Shown here in pieces: positions 10,167 to 21,058 of a DNA stretch of 64,000 bases (position 1 is its first letter; every line of letters starts with the position of its first letter). This DNA comes from Magnetovibrio sp. (GTDB taxonomy: Bacteria > Pseudomonadota > Alphaproteobacteria > Rhodospirillales > Casp-alpha2). Under the pieces are notes generated by a model, which was not told the DNA's origin, made no database searches, and worked only from the letters and a program-made list of their open reading frames with translations. The translations under genes were made by a program, and so were the position numbers. Location: assembly GCA_002721825.1 (NCBI GenBank), contig PBLS01000008.1:34378-98377 (forward strand). Reading direction: 5' to 3'.

Positions 10167-11729
10167 ATGAATTTTTTAAGAGCCATAGTCACAGTTAGCG
10201 GTTTTACAATGTTAAGCCGTATTCTCGGTTTCTTAAGAGACATACTAATAGCATCGGTGCTTGGTGCCAGTTCTATTGCCGATTGTTTTTTCGTTGCTTT
10301 TCGGTTTCCCAACTTATTTCGTCGACTATTTGCCGAAGGAGCCTTCAGCGCTGCTTTTGTTCCAATGTTTTCTGCAGCACTCGAAAAGCACGGCCGTCAT
10401 TCAGCCAAAACTTTCGCTGATGGAGCTTTCTCCATTTTACTTGTTTCGTTAATAATATTTATCGGCGTAGTAGAGCTTTTTATGCCACTGGTGATGTGGG
10501 TACTAGCACCGGGCTTTGATGCAATCCCGGGAAAAATGGCTTTGGCTACTGAACTATCAAGAATTGCTTTTCCTTATCTTATTTTCATTTCATTGGTATC
10601 CTTGCAGTCGGGGGTATTGAATTCCTTAAACCGTTTTGCGGCAGCTGCTGCCACGCCTATACTGCTCAATCTAACGCTGATAACTGCCTTGCTTGGCTTT
10701 GCGAAATCTCAAATTCTTGCTGGGTACGCTTTGTCCTGGGGCATATTCGCCGCCGGTGTCCTCCAGTTTGCATGGCTTAGGTATCATTGCAAGCGAGAAG
10801 GACTACCCGTGTCCTGGCGGCGCCCAGAACTGACCCCAGAAATACAGCTCTTAGGTAGACGCATATTGCCCGTCATATTTGGGGCCAGCTTATACCAAAT
10901 TAACCTCCTGATTGGCACAATCCTGGCTTCACTTATCTCTGATGGTGCAGTATCTTTTTTGTATTATGCGGACCGGGTGACACAGCTTCCTCTTGGTGTA
11001 GTAGGCATTGCTGTAAGCACCGCACTCTTGCCTACACTGTCGCAGCAATTAGCTGCCGGAAATGAGACCGCTGCCATGCGAAGTCAAAACCGTGGACTCG
11101 AGTACGCCCTACTTTTAACATTACCAGCTACGGTTGCACTTTACATCATATCGGAGCCACTAATTACCGTACTATTTGAACGCGGCGCCTTTTCGTCCAC
11201 CGATAGCATTGCTACTGCTTGGGCGCTCATGGCCTATTCAACTGGCCTCCCGGCCTACGTCCTAATCCGCGTTCTAACACCCGGTTTTTTTGCTCGTGAA
11301 GATACATCGACACCTGTTAAAATAGCGGCCGTAGCAATGATCGCGAATATTGTTCTAAACCTTTTTTTAATGCAGATCTGGGGACACATTGGCATTGCTA
11401 TAGCTGCGTCCATATCGGCCTGGATTAATGCAACTGCCTTGGGCTGGATCCTTCACAGACGGAAACAGTTTGTATTAGATAAGCGCCTCTCAAATCGATG
11501 GCCTCGGATAGTACTTGCCAGCCTGCTCATGGGGATAATTCTTTATTTTGCTGGCGAATTGTTAGCCCCCTGGTTCAAAAATGATGAGTTTTATCGAAGT
11601 GCAGCATTACTTGTCCTAGTTTGTTTTGGCATAGCTTTTTATGGCCTTATCGCACAAATTCTTGGTGCCGCGCATTGGAGGGACCTTAAGTACTTGTTTC
11701 GAAAGTCATCTGAGGTTACTAACCCTTAA
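10167..11729 (+). CDS. murJ: Lipid II flippase MurJ (MviN family)
   Basis: 520 aa polytopic protein: SRILGFLRDILIASVLG, NLFRRLFAEGAFSAAFVPMFS, YYADRVTQLPLGVVGIAVSTALLPTLSQ. Confidence 0.96.
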   Translation: MNFLRAIVTVSGFTMLSRILGFLRDILIASVLGASSIADCFFVAFRFPNLFRRLFAEGAFSAAFVPMFSAALEKHGRHSAKTFADGAFSILLVSLIIFIGVVELFMPLVMWVLAPGFDAIPGKMALATELSRIAFPYLIFISLVSLQSGVLNSLNRFAAAAATPILLNLTLITALLGFAKSQILAGYALSWGIFAAGVLQFAWLRYHCKREGLPVSWRRPELTPEIQLLGRRILPVIFGASLYQINLLIGTILASLISDGAVSFLYYADRVTQLPLGVVGIAVSTALLPTLSQQLAAGNETAAMRSQNRGLEYALLLTLPATVALYIISEPLITVLFERGAFSSTDSIATAWALMAYSTGLPAYVLIRVLTPGFFAREDTSTPVKIAAVAMIANIVLNLFLMQIWGHIGIAIAASISAWINATALGWILHRRKQFVLDKRLSNRWPRIVLASLLMGIILYFAGELLAPWFKNDEFYRSAALLVLVCFGIAFYGLIAQILGAAHWRDLKYLFRKSSEVTNP

Positions 11730-11775
11730 TCGGCGGACATTTAATAAACTATACCCGCAAGAAAGATTACTTTAA

Positions 11776-12777
11776 ATGGAACGAATTTTTTCTGGCGTTC
11801 AGCCAACCGGCAACCTACATCTAGGCAACTACCTTGGTGCTATCCGAAACTGGGTAAAACTACAGAATGAATATGAAGACTGCATATTTTGTGTGGTCGA
11901 TATGCACGCTATAACTGTTTGGCAAAATCCCAGTATCTTGCAATCTAACACCCGCGAAACCGCTGCTACTATGATCGCCGCAGGTGTTGATCCCAAACGC
12001 AACATCATTTTTAACCAGAGTCAAGTTGCGGCTCACGCCGAGCTCGCCTGGATCTTCAATTGCATTGCAAGAATAGGTTGGCTAGACCGCATGACTCAAT
12101 TTAAAGAAAAAGCTGGTAAAGATAAAGAACGAGCATCAGCAGGGCTCTACGTCTATCCAAATCTGATGGCCGCAGATATCCTAGTTTATAAAGGTACACA
12201 TGTTCCCGTTGGCGAAGATCAAAAGCAGCATTTAGAACTCGCGAGAGATATAGCTTCAAAATTCAACCATGACTATAAACGAGATCTATTTCCTTTAGTT
12301 GAGCCACTAATATTTGGGCCGGCGACTCGGGTAATGTCCCTAAAGAACGGATCATCAAAAATGAGCAAATCGGATCCATCAGATCTTTCTCGTATCAATT
12401 TGAAAGACGATGTTGACACAATTGCCCGCAAAATTAAAAAAGCGAAGAGTGATACAGATGTACTGCCAAGTGAGTCAGCTGGCCTCAAAGGACGTCCAGA
12501 AGCGGCAAACTTAGTAAGCATATATGGAGCCCTTGCTGAATTAGATATCACAGATGTTCTTGGCCAGTACGGAGGACGGGGATTCGGTGTTTTTAAGCCT
12601 GCACTTACCGAACTCGCCATTGCAAAGCTCACTCCTATCCAAGAAGAACTTAAGCGCCTGATGAGTGATCAAACTTCCCTAGATTGTTTGCTCAAAAGCG
12701 GCGCCGATCGGGCGCGTTCGATCACGGATCCAATTATAGCTGAAGTAAAGGAGATTGTTGGCTTTATTAAGCCTTAA
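11776..12777 (+). CDS. trpS: Tryptophanyl-tRNA synthetase
   Basis: [40 protein letters not shown]. Confidence 0.98.
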   Translation: MERIFSGVQPTGNLHLGNYLGAIRNWVKLQNEYEDCIFCVVDMHAITVWQNPSILQSNTRETAATMIAAGVDPKRNIIFNQSQVAAHAELAWIFNCIARIGWLDRMTQFKEKAGKDKERASAGLYVYPNLMAADILVYKGTHVPVGEDQKQHLELARDIASKFNHDYKRDLFPLVEPLIFGPATRVMSLKNGSSKMSKSDPSDLSRINLKDDVDTIARKIKKAKSDTDVLPSESAGLKGRPEAANLVSIYGALAELDITDVLGQYGGRGFGVFKPALTELAIAKLTPIQEELKRLMSDQTSLDCLLKSGADRARSITDPIIAEVKEIVGFIKP

Positions 12778-12896
12778 ATAATTGATAGGCTACTTCTTAA
12801 TCTTAGGTCATTAGATCAACGGTTGAATCTTTAACAAAATAATACCAATTATTGAGATAAATTAGGGATATGAAGAAGAGAGGTTAAGGAGAAAAT

Positions 12897-13445
12897 ATGT
12901 TTATCCAAACTGAAAGCACTCCCAACCCTGCCACTTTAAAGTTTCTACCCGGTCGCGCTGTTATGCACAATGGAACGGCAAATTTCGCCGATGTCAGCGA
13001 TTCACAAGGTTCACCATTAGCCCTGTCCCTTTTTAATGTTGAAGGTGTGCTCGGTGTATTTTTGGGCTCCGATTTCATCACTGTGTCCAAATCACCCAAT
13101 AAAGAGTGGGATGTTATGAAGCCATTAATCTTAGGTGTGATAATGGAGCATTTTCAGTCTGATCGTCCTGTAATTGAGGAGGAACAAAAAGTAATTGCCG
13201 AATCTACCACTGGGGGGGAGGTGGTTGAACAAATCAAGGAGCTCATCAATACCCGGGTTAGACCAGCCGTAGCACAGGATGGTGGAGATATTGTCTATAA
13301 GGGCTTTGAAGACGGAGTGGTTTATCTCCATATGCAAGGAGCTTGTGCCGGGTGCCCTTCATCAACAATGACTCTCAAACACGGCATCGAAAATATGCTT
13401 CGACATTACGTTCCAGAAGTACAGGAAGTTCGAGCAGTTGAATAG
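12897..13445 (+). CDS. NifU-family Fe-S scaffold protein (Nfu N-terminal domain plus NifU CxxC domain)
   Basis: MFIQTESTPNPATLKFLPG and RPAVAQDGGDIVYKGFEDGVVYLHMQGACAGCPSSTMTLKHGIENML. Confidence 0.95.
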   Translation: MFIQTESTPNPATLKFLPGRAVMHNGTANFADVSDSQGSPLALSLFNVEGVLGVFLGSDFITVSKSPNKEWDVMKPLILGVIMEHFQSDRPVIEEEQKVIAESTTGGEVVEQIKELINTRVRPAVAQDGGDIVYKGFEDGVVYLHMQGACAGCPSSTMTLKHGIENMLRHYVPEVQEVRAVE

Positions 13446-13739
13446 CGTTAACTTATTGTAAAGTCCCATTGTCAATAATGGTTAAAGTTTTAAAAAAATA
13501 TACTTGGCAAAAGGAGCAATTTACGAAGCCAGATTTAGCAGCAAAAATTCAACCTAGAAAAAATCACGTTATAAGCAGTGATCGCGAGCTAAACGCTCCG
13601 TTTCAGTATAAAAATTGAGAACGAAAACGGAATTTCCCAGGGGCAAAAATATCAGTTGGACCCTTTTCATTCGTACGCTGGGTCAAAATTAGAAAGTATC
13701 GGGAATTGTGCTTGTATTAACTGTATTAGGTTTTTTTAG

Positions 13740-14783
13740 ATGCTGAAACGATTTGAATATGTTGTAATTTTACTTGCCGGAAGCCTGGTCGCGGGAACGG
13801 TTGCGTTGGCTGTATTTAGTCCCCCTGTGGCGCGGAGCCCTCAAACGTTTGCAACACACATTAACCATAAGACTCAATTCGATATAAAACTCAAACAAGA
13901 TATCCCTTCCGGACTGATACGCATAAACACACCCGGTGCAATCACTGAAGGGATAGTTGGTGACCCAAATTCAATGCGAACTGGAAAGCACTCTGCAAAT
14001 GCACTTGATGAAGCTTTCAATCGACTAGGTTATAATCTCGACGATGTGTCAAAAAAGGGAGCATTTGTGCCCCGCGTTTTTCTCGCTAGCCTACCCAAAG
14101 ACCTTGATCAGGTTCGACAAACAGAGAAACGTAAAGCCATTTTTTTCCGATCAATTTTACCTCTTATTTTACAGGCTAACGAAGAAGTGCTTTTCGAACG
14201 AACCCGACTCATGCGCTTAAACACTCAAATAAAAAACGGACAAAAATTGGATGCGGTTGATCGATTATGGCTTATAGTTTTAGCTGAGCGGTACAAAACC
14301 AAAAGAGGCGATATGGACACCCTTATGAAACGTGTTGATATAGTACCTCCCTCCCTTGCTCTAGCTCAAGCAGCTGAGGAAAGTGGCTGGGGTACTTCAC
14401 GTTTTTCACGTATAGGTAACGCTATTTTCGGTGAGTGGACATTTAGTAGCTCTGAAGGAGTTGTGCCTCAACGGCGGGACGAAGGCAAGTATCATCGCGT
14501 CAAAATATTCAAAAGTCTTTTGCACTCAGTCCGCGCTTATATTCGCAATCTAAATTCCCACCGGGCATATAATCAGTTCCGTAAAAAACGTCATGCACAG
14601 CGAAGTGAGGGTAATATGCCTCGTGGATACAATTTAGTTGATACTCTCTTACGCTACTCAGAACGTGGAGAGAAATATATTAGAACTTTACGTTTAATAA
14701 TGGTTGCTAACAAGCTTGATAGGCTGGATAAAGCACGCCTTGGCCATGTTTCAGAAGCCGGTCGCAAAGTTTCCAAAATATAA
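13740..14783 (+). CDS. Bax-like glucosaminidase domain protein
   Basis: LAQAAEESGWGTSRFSRIGNAIFGEWTF and HSVRAYIRNLNSHRAYNQFRKKR typical of Bax/glucosaminidase proteins; N-terminal TM. Confidence 0.82.
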   Translation: MLKRFEYVVILLAGSLVAGTVALAVFSPPVARSPQTFATHINHKTQFDIKLKQDIPSGLIRINTPGAITEGIVGDPNSMRTGKHSANALDEAFNRLGYNLDDVSKKGAFVPRVFLASLPKDLDQVRQTEKRKAIFFRSILPLILQANEEVLFERTRLMRLNTQIKNGQKLDAVDRLWLIVLAERYKTKRGDMDTLMKRVDIVPPSLALAQAAEESGWGTSRFSRIGNAIFGEWTFSSSEGVVPQRRDEGKYHRVKIFKSLLHSVRAYIRNLNSHRAYNQFRKKRHAQRSEGNMPRGYNLVDTLLRYSERGEKYIRTLRLIMVANKLDRLDKARLGHVSEAGRKVSKI

Positions 14784-14793
14784 AAACGGTGCT

Positions 14794-15855
14794 TCATGGG
14801 CGATAAAATTGCCGCCCATACCAGTGCCAGCGCCGGTCTGGTCCAGGAAGTGTGCAGTTAAGTCGTGTGCGGCCTTTTGGAAAAGGTTGGGATGTTCGAA
14901 CTTCAAACCTGCTATGCCCCAAGCGTTCTATCTCCGCACGACCAGCATGGGATAAAAAGCACGCGAGTTTTTCCAAATTTTTATAATGCTCTGCCATCGT
15001 GAACCCCATAGGTGGCGGATTAGGGGTTTGCAACTCTGCGCCTAGCAATGGGTCTACGGGAGTTACATCGGTCAACGGAAGTGGTAACGCATTTATCACT
15101 AGGCGAAAACGGTCAAGTCCACCGTAACTTTCATTCATAGAGAACCGTGGAAGATAAAAACGATCCGATTTGTTGCCAATTGCACCAGAATGCTGTCCAA
15201 AGGCAGCATCAAACCCAAAGTCCCTGATTTGCTTGATAATGGCCAAACTAGCTTCACCATAAGGATACGAAAACACTCGAGGGCGGAACCCCAGTTCCTC
15301 TTCAAACCGGCTATATGCTTCGGTTAATTCCTTATCTATTAACTCTCGGCTAGCAGCTATCATATGCAAATGAGACACAGTATGGTGTCCGATAGTGACA
15401 CCCTGTTCAGCCAAATCGCGTAATTGACCCCAGCTCATATGGCGACGCGAAGAACTGTCTATGTGAGCCGTAGACACAAAAATAGTTATAGGTAGGTTCG
15501 CAGCTTTGAATTTAGGCCAAGCCACCTCATAAACTGAACGATAAGCATCATCAATAGTAATCCCTATTGTTTTACTCGGAAGGGCCTCTCCGTCCAGTAA
15601 CCTTTCTACTATTTCAGGAACTGGCAATATTTTATATTGACCTGATAAAAGCTCTTTTATATGGCCGTCCAATTGCTCCACCGTAGTATTTGTGGACGGG
15701 TATTCGCCCTCACCAAATCGGTGATACATAAGTACCACAGCCGAGGGACTCGCAAGAACTGTAGTTCGCAACCCCTGATATGAAAGCTCTACAAAGAATA
15801 TAAAAATACCAAAGATTAAGGTTGTCTTATTTATGGATAGCCCGCCGAAAGACAT
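14794..15855 (-). CDS. Polysaccharide deacetylase (NodB homology) family protein
   Basis: ORF to 15915; likely start ATG 15855 (MSFGGLSINKTTLIF). VVLMYHRFGEGEYPSTNTT, IGITIDDAYRSVYEVAWP, IGHHTVSHLHM, RVFSYPYGEAS. Confidence 0.88.
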   Translation of the reverse strand: MSFGGLSINKTTLIFGIFIFFVELSYQGLRTTVLASPSAVVLMYHRFGEGEYPSTNTTVEQLDGHIKELLSGQYKILPVPEIVERLLDGEALPSKTIGITIDDAYRSVYEVAWPKFKAANLPITIFVSTAHIDSSSRRHMSWGQLRDLAEQGVTIGHHTVSHLHMIAASRELIDKELTEAYSRFEEELGFRPRVFSYPYGEASLAIIKQIRDFGFDAAFGQHSGAIGNKSDRFYLPRFSMNESYGGLDRFRLVINALPLPLTDVTPVDPLLGAELQTPNPPPMGFTMAEHYKNLEKLACFLSHAGRAEIERLGHSRFEVRTSQPFPKGRTRLNCTLPGPDRRWHWYGRQFYRP

Positions 15856-15933
15856 GTTTGTTTCCCCAAGTAAATTCCAGTATACAAATCTAACCTGATA
15901 CATCTGCCTGCTCAACTTACTCTTGGCTGTACT

Positions 15934-16524
15934 ATGAAAACTGTCCTCAATGATTATGCATTAAATCAGTTGTTTTATGATGCTCGCAGCTTTAACGGCT
16001 GGCACGATCAAAACATTGACAAAAAAACCCTTGTCCAGCTTTGGAATCTAACGCGTATGGGTCCTACCAGTGCTAATTCGAGCCCAATGCGAGTTGTGTT
16101 TGTGATAACTCGGAAAAACAAAGAGAAGCTGCGACCGTGCCTTATAGAAAGCAACGTCGAGAAAGCTATGACCGCTTCCGCTGTGGCTATCATCGGTCAC
16201 GACATGGCTTTTGCGGAGATGCTGCCAAAATTGTTTCCACATACAGACGCACAATCCTGGTTTGAAGGCAATGATGAGCTAACAGCTACAACGGCCTTTA
16301 GAAACGGCACCCTGCAGGGTGCCTATTTAATGTTAGCAGCGCGTGCACTTGGAATAGATTGTGGGCCAATGTCAGGTTTCAATAATGATCTAGTTGATGC
16401 AACATTTTTTAAAGGCACTGATGTGAAATCCAATTTCCTTTGTTGTCTAGGACATGGTGATTCTTCTTCTCTATTTAAGCGTAGTCCACGTCTTGAATTT
16501 GACGATGCCTGCAAGATTGTTTGA
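15934..16524 (+). CDS. Nitroreductase family protein (RutE/HadB-like malonic semialdehyde reductase)
   Basis: ARSFNGWHDQNIDKKTLVQLWNLTRMGPTSANSSPMRVVFV; ARALGIDCGPMSGFNNDLVDATFF. Confidence 0.87.
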   Translation: MKTVLNDYALNQLFYDARSFNGWHDQNIDKKTLVQLWNLTRMGPTSANSSPMRVVFVITRKNKEKLRPCLIESNVEKAMTASAVAIIGHDMAFAEMLPKLFPHTDAQSWFEGNDELTATTAFRNGTLQGAYLMLAARALGIDCGPMSGFNNDLVDATFFKGTDVKSNFLCCLGHGDSSSLFKRSPRLEFDDACKIV

Positions 16525-17225
16525 TAGTGTTAATACTATCTCTCGACACATCAGCTGCAGCATGTTCAGTCGCACTCCGGCAGGACGGCAAAACATTATC
16601 CAAAAGCATTGATTATATGGACCGAGGTCACGCTGAGGCTCTGATGCCAATGGTAAAAAAGGTTATGAAAAGCGCCAGATGCACTCCAAAAAAAATCCAA
16701 CTGATTGCGGTTACTATCGGCCCAGGCGCCTTCACAGGTCTACGTTTAGGAATAGCAGCCGCGCGGGGCATAGCGTTAGCAACCGGCACCGAGTGCATAG
16801 GTTTGACTTCAACCGAAACTCTTGCTGCTTCACTTATGAATGTCAAAGTGGACGGGTGTATATTAGCAATTATGTCGTCCAAGCGCTCAGATGTTTACGC
16901 GCAAGCCTTTAAAGGTAACGTGGTACCCATTACGGAACCATCTGCCATAACACCTAAAGATATTTGTAAGTACTTTTCAATTTTTTGCGATAATTCGAGC
17001 TCTTGCACCCTTGTTGGGGATGCCCAGGATCTAGTAGCGCCATATTTAATCGAGGCCGGCTGGAATATTAAAAAAAGCCTTAGCATATTTCCTGATGCTG
17101 CAATACTCGCTGGCCTAGCAGAGGCTCGCTGGAAACTAGGTCTACCATATAGGCCACCAAAGCCGCTGTATATTCGTCCTCCAGATGCATCGATCCCAAA
17201 AAACGAAGGTAGATTGAGAAATTAG
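16521..17225 (+). CDS. tsaB: tRNA threonylcarbamoyladenosine biosynthesis protein TsaB
   Basis: LSLDTSAAACSVALRQ, TIGPGAFTGLRLGIAAARGIALATG. Start ambiguous between TTG 16521 and GTG 16527. Confidence 0.92.
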   Translation: MIVLILSLDTSAAACSVALRQDGKTLSKSIDYMDRGHAEALMPMVKKVMKSARCTPKKIQLIAVTIGPGAFTGLRLGIAAARGIALATGTECIGLTSTETLAASLMNVKVDGCILAIMSSKRSDVYAQAFKGNVVPITEPSAITPKDICKYFSIFCDNSSSCTLVGDAQDLVAPYLIEAGWNIKKSLSIFPDAAILAGLAEARWKLGLPYRPPKPLYIRPPDASIPKNEGRLRN

Positions 17226-17479
17226 TTTTTCTTTACCACAAGTCGATGCACCCCGTACGGCATTAAACTCCCACGCTCGCGCTCCAAACATAGCAGCTCA
17301 TGGCCATGCTCCTTCAAGTTGCGCGGCACATTATCCAATGGCTCACGGCCACAGAGTCGGATTTCAATTATCTGCCCACTTTTCATCTTTTCAATTAACA
17401 ACTTTGTTTTGACAAAGGTCATTGGACAGACATCATCCGTAATATCTATGAAAAAATCGGAAGTGAAATTCTGAAACAT
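17222..17479 (-). CDS. TusA-family sulfurtransferase-like protein
   Basis: IDITDDVCPMTFVKTKLLIEKMKSGQIIEI (TusA CPxxxxK motif). Confidence 0.87.
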   Translation of the reverse strand: MFQNFTSDFFIDITDDVCPMTFVKTKLLIEKMKSGQIIEIRLCGREPLDNVPRNLKEHGHELLCLERERGSLMPYGVHRLVVKKN

Positions 17480-17617
17480 TTGTTAACCAAAAATATTGAC
17501 AATTACTTGGATTCAATCCGAATTTAACGATATAATCACGATCATAGCAAAGAAGTTATTGTTAAGGGTTGTCTGCAGTGCACAAACCTGCAGTTTATCG
17601 AGCTAGGAAGGTAAGTT

Positions 17618-18031
17618 ATGGATAAACAGCTCAATGTTGGTGAATTAATAGAGTTCACCACTGAAATTGTTACCGCACATGTCGGAAACAATAAGCTTAC
17701 TCAGAGCGAAATTCCGAGCCTTATTCACGATGTATATAATGCCTTATCGGAACTTAATAATGTAACGTTAGCACATTCCCGACCTACACCAGCAGTTTCC
17801 ATTAGAAGGTCTATAAACCCTGATTATTTAGTTTGTTTAGAAGATGGTAAAAAATTAAAAATGCTAAAACGCCACCTTAAAACCGTTTATAATATGACCC
17901 CTGAGGATTACCGTGGACGATGGGACCTTCCGCGAGATTATCCAATGGTAGCGCCTAATTATGCTAAACACCGAAGCAGTCTAGCCAAAAAAACTGGGCT
18001 GGGAACTAAGTCACGTAACAATAGAAAATAG
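17618..18031 (+). CDS. MucR/Ros family transcriptional regulator
   Basis: PAVSIRRSINPDYLVCLEDGKKLKMLKRHLKTVYNMTPEDYRGRWDLPRDYPMVAPNYAKHRSSLAKKTGLG. Confidence 0.96.
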   Translation: MDKQLNVGELIEFTTEIVTAHVGNNKLTQSEIPSLIHDVYNALSELNNVTLAHSRPTPAVSIRRSINPDYLVCLEDGKKLKMLKRHLKTVYNMTPEDYRGRWDLPRDYPMVAPNYAKHRSSLAKKTGLGTKSRNNRK

Positions 18032-18116
18032 TCGGAAGGTCTGTAGTATTCTCTTATTCTTCATCTGAGTGATATTAAATTTAGTCAAGTGGGCCTCATA
18101 ACTAATTGGAATATAA

Positions 18117-18542
18117 ATGTCCGAAAGCCGAATTGAGAAACGTTGTATAGAAAAAAAAATGAAAATGACGGAACAGCGCCGTGTAATTGCGCGAGTTCTA
18201 TCGGGTTCCTCTGACCACCCCGATGTGGAAGAAGTATACAGCCGAGCCAGCGAGATTGACAGCCGGATTTCTATTGCGACTGTGTACCGCACTGTAAGGT
18301 TATGGGAAGAGTCGGGTATCCTTGATCGTCATGACTTTGGGGATGGTCGATCACGTTATGAAGAAGTGACCGACGAACATCACGACCATTTGATTAATTT
18401 AAAATCAGGAGCTGTCATCGAATTCCAAAATTCAGCGATTGAAGACCTACAAGAGAAAATCGCGCGTAAGCATGGAATGAAATTAGTGGGCCATAAACTT
18501 GAGCTGTACGGCGTACCAATTGATAATCTAGACGAAAAGTAG
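18117..18542 (+). CDS. Fur family transcriptional regulator (alphaproteobacterial Fur/Mur type)
   Basis: MTEQRRVIARVLSGSSDHPDVEEVYSRASEIDSRISIATVYRTVRLWEESGIL; HHDHLINLKSGAVIEF. Confidence 0.93.
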   Translation: MSESRIEKRCIEKKMKMTEQRRVIARVLSGSSDHPDVEEVYSRASEIDSRISIATVYRTVRLWEESGILDRHDFGDGRSRYEEVTDEHHDHLINLKSGAVIEFQNSAIEDLQEKIARKHGMKLVGHKLELYGVPIDNLDEK

Positions 18543-18635
18543 GTTTCAGTATATTACTCAGGAATAATTGCCAGTTTATCTAATAAATTTACCGGCCACA
18601 TCACACATAGCTTTCAAACATTGTAGCGGATTTTC

Positions 18636-19994
18636 TTGGCTAAAAAACTCTATATAAAATCTTTCGGGTGTCAGATGAATGTTTATGACGCCGAACGGAT
18701 GGCCGACATTTTAGCACCAATTGGTTATGAATTGACGGCAACAGCAGAAGATGCCGACCTGCTTATACTGAATACGTGTCATATAAGGGAAAAAGCCGCC
18801 GAAAAAGTCTACTCGGACCTTGGCCGCCTTAATAAATTGAAATTTGCTAGAGCCCCAAGCGCGCGTCCGATGATGATTGCCGTTGCTGGTTGCGTAGCAC
18901 AAGCCCAAGGGGAAGAAATTCTGCAACGCGCGCCTTATGTTGACATTATATTTGGTCCACAAACATACCACAGGCTCCCCGAAATGGTAGCACGCGCGTA
19001 TCGTAAAACTGGCGCAATCCTAGAAACTGAATTCCCATTAGAATCCAAGTTTGATCACCTTCCAAAGCCAAGAGCTCTGGGGCGGTATACCGCATTTCTG
19101 ACCGTGCAGGAGGGCTGTGACAAATTCTGCACTTTTTGCGTTGTGCCCTACACTCGTGGAGCTGAATTTTCCCGCCCTACAACTGACGTTATTGACGACG
19201 CTAAAAATCTCGTCAAAGGGGGGGTACGAGAGATCACTCTTCTTGGACAAAATGTCAATTCTTACCACGGGCCTGACCACAACGGTAACGAGTGGGGACT
19301 TGGACGCTTAATCTCTAAGCTCGCAGAAATTCAAGACTTGGAACGCATTCGCTATACTACTTCCTACCCAGCTGAAGTAGACAATGATTTAATTGAAACG
19401 CACCGTAATATTCCAGCGCTTATGCCTTACCTGCACTTACCAATTCAGTCAGGCTCCGATCGTATTCTAAGCGCAATGAACCGTCATCACACTACTCACC
19501 TCTACCGTTCCTTGGTGGATCGGCTTCGAAATGCCAGACCAGATATAGTACTTTCTTCAGATTTCATTGTTGGTTTTCCTGGAGAAACTGATACCGACTT
19601 TCAGTCAACCTTAGATTTAGTGGATGAAATTGGTTTCATAGGCGCATATTCATTCAAATTTAGTGCTAGACCCGGTACTCCCGCGGCAGCGATGCCTAAA
19701 CAAGTTCCAGACAAGGTGAAATCCGATCGTTTAAAGATACTACAAAATAAATTAAACACTGCGCACATAGCCTTCAACGCCGCTACCGTTGGTAAAAAAA
19801 TACCGGTTTTATTGGAAGGTCATGGGCGTTATCCAGGCCAATTAATAGGTCGTACGCCCTATATGCAAGCTGTTCACGTATACGCACCGAAAAAACAATT
19901 AGGCAAAATTGTCAACCTAAGGATAGACGCTGCTCACGCCAATAGCTTGTCTGCAAGCAAAATCATAGAGAAAGTTGGGAGAGCTGTAACGTGA
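18636..19994 (+). CDS. miaB: tRNA-2-methylthio-N6-dimethylallyladenosine synthase
   Basis: [15 protein letters not shown], radical [32 protein letters not shown] start. Confidence 0.97.
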   Translation: MAKKLYIKSFGCQMNVYDAERMADILAPIGYELTATAEDADLLILNTCHIREKAAEKVYSDLGRLNKLKFARAPSARPMMIAVAGCVAQAQGEEILQRAPYVDIIFGPQTYHRLPEMVARAYRKTGAILETEFPLESKFDHLPKPRALGRYTAFLTVQEGCDKFCTFCVVPYTRGAEFSRPTTDVIDDAKNLVKGGVREITLLGQNVNSYHGPDHNGNEWGLGRLISKLAEIQDLERIRYTTSYPAEVDNDLIETHRNIPALMPYLHLPIQSGSDRILSAMNRHHTTHLYRSLVDRLRNARPDIVLSSDFIVGFPGETDTDFQSTLDLVDEIGFIGAYSFKFSARPGTPAAAMPKQVPDKVKSDRLKILQNKLNTAHIAFNAATVGKKIPVLLEGHGRYPGQLIGRTPYMQAVHVYAPKKQLGKIVNLRIDAAHANSLSASKIIEKVGRAVT

Positions 19995-21058
19995 CTAGAG
20001 CGTCAGCAAAAAAATCCGAAAAGCCACCCAAAAAGAAAACATCGCAAATTCAGTCCACCTCTGCAACACGGGTTTTCGAGAAGAACAGTCTAGCCATGGA
20101 ACTTTTCGGGCCACATCATGCGCACCTTACCCACGTCGAGGCTGCACTTGATGTAAAAATGAATGCGCGTGGCAACGAAGTAACTATCACAGGAACGCAC
20201 GAGGCAGTAAAAGATAGCTATGAGACGCTCAACTATCTCTATGACAGGCTACAGCGCGGCCTCAATGTCGAATTACCAGAGGTAGAAGCTGCCGTTCGTA
20301 TGTCACAAATGCCGAATGAAACCATTTCTTCTTCTATCGCCACCATTCGCACTCGAAATCGAGTTATTAGTCCGCGTTCGTCCAATCAAATGGCCTATCT
20401 GAAAGCTATTGACGAAACCAGCCTAGTTTTTGCTCAAGGACCCGCAGGTACGGGGAAAACATATCTTGCCGTGGCTAAGTCAGTAGAAATGTTGGTAGCG
20501 GGTGACGTTGATAGGATAATTTTATCTCGACCAGCTGTAGAAGCTGGCGAGCACTTAGGCTTTCTTCCTGGTGATATGCGAGAAAAGGTGGATCCGTATT
20601 TACGCCCAATTTACGATGCGCTTTACGATATGCTCCCAAGCCAGCACGTGACTAAACGCCTTGAAAGTGGGGAAATTGAAGTAGCGCCTCTGGCTTTTAT
20701 GCGTGGAAGAACTCTTTCGAACGCATTCGTAATCCTTGATGAAGCCCAAAACGCAACCCCTGTTCAAATGAAAATGTTTCTTACCCGGCTCGGCGATGGC
20801 TCACGGATGGTGATTACCGGTGATCTATCGCAGGTAGACCTTCCACGCGGTGTGCATTCAGGTCTTAGGGATGCGTTCGAGGTCCTATCCAAAGTTGAAG
20901 GCCTCCAGTTTATCAATTTTGATTCAACTGATGTGGTCCGCCACCCATTGGTTGGACGGATAGTAGATGCTTACGGAAAAATGGATCGTCTAAGACATAC
21001 GGGTGCTCGATATCAAACAAAAGAATCCTATGATGACCCGACTAGAAATAAAGAATAG
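19991..21058 (+). CDS. PhoH family ATPase (PhoH-like/YbeZ)
   Basis: [62 protein letters not shown]. Confidence 0.96.
   Translation: MTRASAKKSEKPPKKKTSQIQSTSATRVFEKNSLAMELFGPHHAHLTHVEAALDVKMNARGNEVTITGTHEAVKDSYETLNYLYDRLQRGLNVELPEVEAAVRMSQMPNETISSSIATIRTRNRVISPRSSNQMAYLKAIDETSLVFAQGPAGTGKTYLAVAKSVEMLVAGDVDRIILSRPAVEAGEHLGFLPGDMREKVDPYLRPIYDALYDMLPSQHVTKRLESGEIEVAPLAFMRGRTLSNAFVILDEAQNATPVQMKMFLTRLGDGSRMVITGDLSQVDLPRGVHSGLRDAFEVLSKVEGLQFINFDSTDVVRHPLVGRIVDAYGKMDRLRHTGARYQTKESYDDPTRNKE

Noticed and set aside
17570-17600. Paired CTGCAG sites upstream of mucR as an operator
   Set aside because: CTGCAG is itself palindromic and short; not enough to claim a regulatory site.
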